DNA of 47,573 bases from Bacteroidales bacterium (GTDB taxonomy: Bacteria > Bacteroidota > Bacteroidia > Bacteroidales > UBA3663). Position 1 is the first letter of the stretch. Every line of letters starts with the position of its first letter. The stretch lies in the NCBI GenBank assembly GCA_024694125.1, contig JAILKE010000097.1, positions 1 through 47,573 on the forward strand, given 5' to 3'. This document shows positions 43,199 through 47,573 of the stretch, piece after piece. The translations under genes were made by a program, and so were the position numbers. The notes below the pieces were generated by a model. It saw only the letters and a program-made list of their open reading frames with translations. It made no database searches and was not told the origin of the DNA.

Positions 43199-45388
43199 AT
43201 GATCGACCCCATAACGATAGAAAAGATACGCGACACTGCACAGATTCTGGATGTAGTGTCCGAATTTGTATCGCTGCGCCGGCGTGGCCAGAACTACGTG
43301 GGGCTCTGTCCGTTCCATTCCGACAAGAATCCATCCTTCTACGTCTCGCCTGCCAAGAACGTCTGCAAATGTTTCTCCTGCGGCGAAGGTGGCGACCCGA
43401 TTCACTTCATCATGAAGCACGAACAGATCGGGTACCTGGAGGCCCTCCGGTGGTTGGCCAAAAGATATGGAATCGAGATACAAGAGAAGGAGATGACGGC
43501 CGAGGAACGTGCCGCCCAGAATGCCCGCGAGGGAATGATACGCCTCAATGAGTTCGCGATGCAGGCCTTCGAACAGGATCTGTACGAGAGCGAGGAGGGC
43601 AAGACCGTGGGTCTCACTTACTTCCGCGAACGTGGACTACAGGACGAGACCATCAAACGCTATCACCTGGGTTATGCATTGGAGAACAAGACCGACCTCG
43701 CTACCCGCGCCATTAAGGCCGGACACAACCGGTCCTATCTACTTGACCCCACCGAGACCATCAAGGAGGGCGTCGGTCTGTGCTATGCGGACAATGACCA
43801 CCAGACGCCGATATGCCGGTTCCACGGCCGCGTCATCTTCCCCTTCATGTCGCTGTCTGGCAAGCCGGTAGCCTTCGGCGGTCGTATCCTGCAGCGTGTG
43901 GATCATGCCTTCAAGAAGTACGTCAATTCGCCCGAATCGATCATCTATCACAAGGGCAACATGCTGTATGGTATCTATCAGGCCAAGCAGTCTATCGCCC
44001 AGAGGGACAAGTGTTACATCGTGGAGGGCAATGTCGATGTGTTGAGCATGGCTCAAGCGGGATTCGGCAATGTCGTGGCTTCGGCAGGTACGGCATTGAC
44101 CACCAACCAGATTCATATCATCAAGCGCTTCACGAACAATGTCACGTTGATGTTCGACGGCGATGAGGCAGGCATACGCGCCAGTCTGAAGAGCATCGAC
44201 CTGCTGCTGCTGGAGGGGATGAAGGTCAAGCTGCTGCTCTTCCCGGACGGTGACGACCCGGACAGCTTCTGCCGCAAACATACGAGCGAGGAGATTCAGG
44301 CTTTCTTCGACCGCTCGGAACAGGACTTCATATCTTACAAGACTAACCTGCTCCTGCGCGGAGCGGGTACGGACCCACAGAAACGCTCGGCAGTGCTGCA
44401 GAACATCGTGCAGAGCATCGCCCTGATTGATGACCCCATCATGTCGTCGCTCTACCTGCGACAGACGGCTCAGTCGCTCAATGTCTCGGAACAGGCGCTG
44501 ATGCAGGCTCTGCAGAACCAACGGCGCTCGAACTATGCCGCCGAACTGCGCCGCTGGGAGATAGAACAACGCCGCGCCGAGGCGCAAGCCCAACTGCAGG
44601 CACAGGCACAGATGGAGCAGTTGGAACGAGGCACCGAAGGCAATGCTGCTGCAGTCTCTACATCTGTTGCCAGTGCGCCCGAAGGTGCAGCCCCAGCCAC
44701 CACTTCGGACTCGCCTCGGGACGATGCTCAGGATTATGCCGACGCTATGGCCGATATGTACGGCGAACCATTGGCCCCTGTCTCCAATCCGCCCGCAGCA
44801 CCCGTCTCGCCGGTTGCTACGCCTGCTACCGCCGATGCTGCCCCTGGTTATACGCCGCAGCTCACGGACCGCTTCGAGCGCAACATCATCCGTTATGTGA
44901 TGCGCTATGGAGGCGAGTGCTTCGACTACTCGTTTACCGACGAAAATGGGGAAGAGAAAGTGGAGCGTTGGCGCGTCATCGACTTCATCGGTTCGGTATT
45001 GGCCAATGAACAAATTGAGTTCCACCATCCGCTCTATGCGCGCATCTTGCTGTTGGCGTACGATGCAACGGCCGATCCTAACGTCGAGTTCAACAGCATT
45101 CGTTTCTTCTCCTGCCACGAGGATCCTGCCATCAGCCAGTTGGCTCTGGACCTCATCACGGACCGCAACGAGGCCATCGTGTCGGTCAAAGTTGATCTTT
45201 CGACCGAAGTACCTCGCGCCCTGCTCGAACTGCAGGAATGCATCATCCGCCAGCAGATTGCCGACCTGAACCTACAACTGCGCAACCGCATCGGCGATCC
45301 CCTTGCGTTGATGCAGCAGCTCAATGAGTTGACGCAGATCAAGAAGGACATCGACAAGTGCCTCGGCGAACGAATCATCACTGGCTAA
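43199..45388 (+). CDS. dnaG: DNA primase
   Basis: 729 aa, longer than E. coli DnaG (581 aa). The N-terminal CHC2 zinc ribbon has Cys37, His40, Cys58 and Cys61 (CPFHSDKNPSF...CKCFSCGEGGD). The TOPRIM domain has the catalytic Glu276 in YIVEGNVDVLS and the metal site Asp320-x-Asp322 in MFDGDEAG. A low-complexity Ala/Gln/Pro/Thr-rich linker of about 90-100 residues (roughly 455-560) separates this core from a C-terminal helicase-interacting domain (RYVMRYGGECFDYSF onward). The extra length is mostly this linker. It synthesises RNA primers at the replication fork. A strong terminator follows. Confidence 0.97.
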   Translation: MIDPITIEKIRDTAQILDVVSEFVSLRRRGQNYVGLCPFHSDKNPSFYVSPAKNVCKCFSCGEGGDPIHFIMKHEQIGYLEALRWLAKRYGIEIQEKEMTAEERAAQNAREGMIRLNEFAMQAFEQDLYESEEGKTVGLTYFRERGLQDETIKRYHLGYALENKTDLATRAIKAGHNRSYLLDPTETIKEGVGLCYADNDHQTPICRFHGRVIFPFMSLSGKPVAFGGRILQRVDHAFKKYVNSPESIIYHKGNMLYGIYQAKQSIAQRDKCYIVEGNVDVLSMAQAGFGNVVASAGTALTTNQIHIIKRFTNNVTLMFDGDEAGIRASLKSIDLLLLEGMKVKLLLFPDGDDPDSFCRKHTSEEIQAFFDRSEQDFISYKTNLLLRGAGTDPQKRSAVLQNIVQSIALIDDPIMSSLYLRQTAQSLNVSEQALMQALQNQRRSNYAAELRRWEIEQRRAEAQAQLQAQAQMEQLERGTEGNAAAVSTSVASAPEGAAPATTSDSPRDDAQDYADAMADMYGEPLAPVSNPPAAPVSPVATPATADAAPGYTPQLTDRFERNIIRYVMRYGGECFDYSFTDENGEEKVERWRVIDFIGSVLANEQIEFHHPLYARILLLAYDATADPNVEFNSIRFFSCHEDPAISQLALDLITDRNEAIVSVKVDLSTEVPRALLELQECIIRQQIADLNLQLRNRIGDPLALMQQLNELTQIKKDIDKCLGERIITG

Positions 45389-45451
45389 AGAGCCCCTGTG
45401 CTTAGGTCTCATCCAGTACACGCACTACTCGCTTTATCATATAAAAAAATT

Positions 45452-45492
45452 AAAAACAGCTGACTTGCTTCGTGCAAATCAGCTGTTTTTTT
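45452..45492 (+). terminator. Intrinsic terminator of dnaG
   Basis: 12-bp perfect stem (45452-45463 with 45479-45490), a nested TTGC/GCAA pairing in the loop, and a T-run to 45492. Confidence 0.9.
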
Positions 45493-45499
45493 ATTGGAT

Positions 45500-45600
45500 A
45501 TTGTAAATAGTCAAATAGTAAATATATTCAATTTGACGGGCAATAGCCAAATGACAAAATGACTAAATAAATTGTAAATCGTAAATAGTCAAATAGTAAA
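45500..45600. repeat. AAATAGTC/AAATAGT array between dnaG and the G3E GTPase gene
   Basis: Degenerate 7-8 bp units over about 100 bp, ending at the base before the GTPase stop codon (45601-45603). The words are shared with the array between hisD and hisC. Confidence 0.85.
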
Positions 45601-46926
45601 TCAATAGACTTCGAGACATTCGTCCAGAGCCTGGCAGATGGCCTTCTTGTCCATGTGTTGGCCGATGAAGACCAACTTCTGCATACGGTCTCCGTAAGTC
45701 TCATCCCAGTCGCGCTGCAACTGCTGATCCACTGCCAACTGAGCCTCCAGTTCAGCAGCCGGCATAGTGGCATACCACTTGCCCGCATTGCGCAGATTGA
45801 CCTGACTACCAGCCTGTTCGAAGACGTAGCAAGTATCGCGCTCATCGCCGAAGTAGCACATACCCTTGCAGCGGATTATGCTCTTAGGCCACTTGCGACC
45901 CACAAACTCGTCGAAACGGCCCAGGTTGAACGGTTCGCGGCGCTGACAGACGAAGGTGCCGATGCCGTATTCCTCGACCTCGCCCTCCTCTTCATTCTCC
46001 AGTCCGTGGTGATGATGGTGGTGGTGGCAGTGGTGATGATGTCCGTGATGCTCGTGCTCTTCATCGTCATCATCATCGTCATCGTGATGGTGATGATGCT
46101 CTTCGTGCTCGTCGTCTTCATCATCGTCATCGTGGTGGTGATGGTGGTGCTCGTCGTCATCATCATCGTCGTCTTCGTCGAAGTGGTTGCCGCCCTCTAC
46201 CTCCTGAATCCATTTGGCAGAAGTTGCTACCTTGTCGAAATCGAATATTCCGGTATTGATGATCTTGTCCAGATCAACCTCGCCGTAGTCGCACTCGATG
46301 ATTTGAGCCACAGGCTGGATGGTCTCGATGATCTTGCGGATGCGGCCCAGTTCCTCCTTGCTCACTTCGCTTGCCTTGTTGAGCAGGATGATATTGCAGA
46401 ACTCAATCTGCTGGATGACCAGATTCTCTATGTCGTCCTCTGCCATGTTCTCCTTCATCAGGCCGTGACCGCAACCGAACTCATCCTTCATGCGCAGGGC
46501 ATCGACCACAGTGGTGATGCAGTCCAGTCGAGGGTAACCGTTCTTAGTCATCTCCTGTGGTACTACCTGTGGGATAGCATATATGGTCTGGGCGATAGGA
46601 CCTGGCTCGCAGATGCCCGAAGCCTCGATGACGATATAGTCGAAGCGGCCCTGATTGTTGATCTCCATCAACTGCTTCACCAGGTCCATCTTGAGCGTAC
46701 AGCATATACAGCCGTTCTGCAGTGCTACCAGGCTGTCGTCGTTTTGTCCAACGACACCGCCCTTCTGAATGAGGCTGGCGTCGATGTTCACTTCGCCTAT
46801 GTCATTGACGATGACGGCGAACTTGATACCTTTCTTGTTCGATAGAATTTTATTGACCAATGTGGTCTTACCGCTGCCTAAATATCCTGTAAGCAGCAAA
46901 ACTGGTACTGACTGTTTCATAATCAT
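45601..46926 (-). CDS. G3E (CobW/COG0523-type) GTPase with a long His/Asp metal-binding loop
   Basis: 441 aa from the first ATG; a second ATG two codons in (MKQSVPVLLL) is equally possible. The P-loop GYLGSGKT spans about residues 14-21, and the putative metal-binding CxCC is Cys73-Ile-Cys75-Cys76 (NGCICCTL). VIEASGICEPGPI and LLNKASE complete the GTPase. Between the GTPase and C-terminal CobW domains lies a stretch of about 60 residues (about 245-310) made almost only of His, Asp and Glu. Such proteins are metallochaperones or metal-homeostasis factors, most often for zinc; zinc is the best guess here. The promoter is at 46954-46985. Confidence 0.92.
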   Translation of the reverse strand: MIMKQSVPVLLLTGYLGSGKTTLVNKILSNKKGIKFAVIVNDIGEVNIDASLIQKGGVVGQNDDSLVALQNGCICCTLKMDLVKQLMEINNQGRFDYIVIEASGICEPGPIAQTIYAIPQVVPQEMTKNGYPRLDCITTVVDALRMKDEFGCGHGLMKENMAEDDIENLVIQQIEFCNIILLNKASEVSKEELGRIRKIIETIQPVAQIIECDYGEVDLDKIINTGIFDFDKVATSAKWIQEVEGGNHFDEDDDDDDDEHHHHHHDDDDEDDEHEEHHHHHDDDDDDDEEHEHHGHHHHCHHHHHHHGLENEEEGEVEEYGIGTFVCQRREPFNLGRFDEFVGRKWPKSIIRCKGMCYFGDERDTCYVFEQAGSQVNLRNAGKWYATMPAAELEAQLAVDQQLQRDWDETYGDRMQKLVFIGQHMDKKAICQALDECLEVY

Positions 46927-46953
46927 ACACTATTTAGGTCAAAAATTGACGTG

Positions 46954-46985
46954 CAAATATAGTGATTTTAAATGATTATTACAAG
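46954..46985 (-). promoter_or_regulatory. Promoter for the G3E GTPase gene
   Basis: On the minus strand, CTTG (46985-46982), 20-bp spacer, TATATTTG (46961-46954). The leader is about 20 nt. I do not see a clear Zur-type palindrome. Confidence 0.6.
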
Positions 46986-47020
46986 GTTGCAACTAAATTT
47001 TGAACTTTTTTGACAAAATA

Positions 47021-47052
47021 TTTGGTTTTTTAGCACTAAAACACTATCTTTG
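47021..47052 (+). promoter_or_regulatory. Promoter for tRNA-Arg
   Basis: TTTG at 47021-47024, 20-bp spacer, TATCTTTG at 47045-47052. Confidence 0.8.
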
Positions 47053-47097
47053 CGGCGCTTTTGACGAGTCCTTTATCATGTTCCGTCTTCAGCTTCT

Positions 47098-47171
47098 GGT
47101 CCGGTAGCTCAGCTGGATAGAGCAACAGCCTTCTAAGCTGTGGGTCTTGGGTTCGAATCCCAACCGGATCA
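47098..47171 (+). tRNA. tRNA-Arg (anticodon TCT)
   Basis: A full cloverleaf of 74 nt. The acceptor stem pairs 47098-47104 with 47164-47170 (one G-U), the D stem is GCTC/GAGC, the anticodon stem ACAGC/GCTGT holds the loop CTTCTAA with TCT at its centre, and the T stem TTGGG/CCCAA holds TTCGAAT. The discriminator base is A. CCA is not encoded. Confidence 0.97.
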
Positions 47172-47229
47172 CAAAGACGATTGGGATGCCAATCCAAAAC
47201 CAACACCGGTTTTGTGATTGGGTGCACCA

Positions 47230-47241
47230 CAACCGGATCAC
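47230..47241 (+). repeat. Direct repeat of the tRNA-Arg 3' end
   Basis: CAACCGGATCAC is identical to 47161-47172. It is preceded by TTGGGTGCACCA, a degenerate copy of the T arm (TTGGGTTCGAAT in the tRNA). It may be an att-like remnant or a broken tRNA duplication. Confidence 0.6.
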
Positions 47242-47251
47242 TATATTTTAT

Positions 47252-47283
47252 AAGGATTATTGAAAAATAGTCCTTATTTTTTT
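47252..47283 (+). terminator. Terminator downstream of tRNA-Arg
   Basis: 10-bp stem (47252-47261 with 47266-47275, one G-U), 4-nt loop, then a T-run at 47277-47283. Confidence 0.85.
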
Positions 47284-47448
47284 ATTAAGAGGTTGAGAAA
47301 TCACCACTTAATATATTAAAGGTCAGTTTTTTTCGATAATAAGCTATTTTCAGTTCGCGGTAAAAATTTCCGTACTGTCCGGTTAAAAAGTCAGCTGTTT
47401 AAACAATAAGTTGCCAAAATCTCCGTTGTCATAAAAAACGATACGACA

Positions 47449-47573
47449 ATGGGAAAGGCAAAGTTGGAGTTCATAGCTCGTATTACGACAGAAGACGGCA
47501 GTGTAGTAGAACGCAAAGTGAGTGCTGGAGAGAGCATCATATCACCATCAGAAGTGGACCAAAGCAGTCTTGA
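47449..47573 (+). CDS. Unidentified protein, N-terminal fragment
   Basis: The frame opens at the ATG at 47449 and runs to the window edge (41 codons). It reads MGKAKLEFIARITTEDGSVV followed by ERKVSAGESIISPSEVDQSS. No family can be assigned with confidence. The style (short beta strands, then a PSExD.s segment) reminds me of the N-terminus of some Bacteroidales transposases, and the position after a tRNA with a duplicated 3' end would fit a mobile element. This is inference only. Confidence 0.5.
   Translation, partial: MGKAKLEFIARITTEDGSVVERKVSAGESIISPSEVDQSSL

Larger units (their letters stand above)
47172..47448. other. tRNA 3' flank with duplicated tRNA end and terminator
   Basis: The 12-bp tRNA 3' sequence at 47161-47172 recurs exactly at 47230-47241. 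A hairpin-forming segment lies between them (about 47192-47219). A terminator is at 47252-47283. The remainder to 47448 has no recognisable feature. Confidence 0.6.

Noticed and set aside
45655-46845. 396-aa hydrophobic open frame antisense to the G3E GTPase, with long Val/Ile/Met runs
   Set aside because: It looks like a membrane protein only because the His/Asp codon runs read as Val/Ile/Met on the other strand.
47036-47230. 64-aa frame on the minus strand over the tRNA
   Set aside because: It is the well-known false ORF that arises when a tRNA-Arg region is translated (GIRTQDPQLRRLLLYPAELP).

Overview
The window looks like a chromosomal segment of a gut-type Bacteroidales bacterium, probably Bacteroidaceae or Prevotellaceae; the family assignment is inference. 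The evidence is the Bacteroidetes promoter form (TTTG-like -33 box, 19-20 bp spacer, TAnnTTTG -7 box) upstream of many genes, the lack of strong Shine-Dalgarno sequences, a hisG-hisD-hisC-hisB operon with fused hisB, a Bacteroides-type second EF-G, and many secreted proteins and lipoproteins. Coding sequence is moderately GC-rich and gaps are AT-rich.

Layout. 1-258: 3' end of a TolC-type efflux gene. 433-1872: AAA ATPase with a nuclease-like C-terminus. 2003-5538: hisS overlapping an M3 peptidase lipoprotein gene. 5767-6702: Ca2+/cation antiporter. 6909-7520 (-): membrane-anchored unknown. 7882-10722 (-): M16 metalloprotease. 11050-13214: a secreted unknown (+), then a glycosyltransferase and a lipoprotein (-). 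13378-15531 (-): EF-G2-like factor lacking the catalytic His. 15836-18818: lipoprotein and GH78 rhamnosidase. 19193-21349: ABC ATPase, permease and YtrA-type GntR regulator. 21849-26289 (-): DUF349 protein followed by valS. 26290-28031: a gene-poor gap with one small gene. 28032-35027: a type I restriction-modification operon with two extra genes, hsdM / TM-coiled-coil small ORF / hsdS / four-helix-bundle protein / hsdR, followed by a decayed zinc-finger ORF. 35416-40035 (-): hisGDCB. 40281-41831 (-): secreted TPR protein. 42148-45388: rsmA and dnaG. 45601-46926 (-): G3E (CobW-like) GTPase with a His/Asp-rich loop. 47098-47171: tRNA-Arg(TCT), then a short duplication of its 3' end and the start of an unidentified ORF cut by the window edge.

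Two things stand out. First, a large share of the intergenic gaps that lack a visible promoter are filled with degenerate short-period tandem arrays (units of about 6-15 bp). Each array has a different unit, and several run directly into a start or stop codon or have been absorbed into the end of a reading frame. Second, the type I RM operon carries two tightly coupled accessory genes that are not part of the textbook HsdRMS complex. The housekeeping genes (hisS, valS, dnaG, rsmA, his operon, tRNA) appear intact. The accessory signals are concentrated at 26.3-35.2 kb and at the right end.
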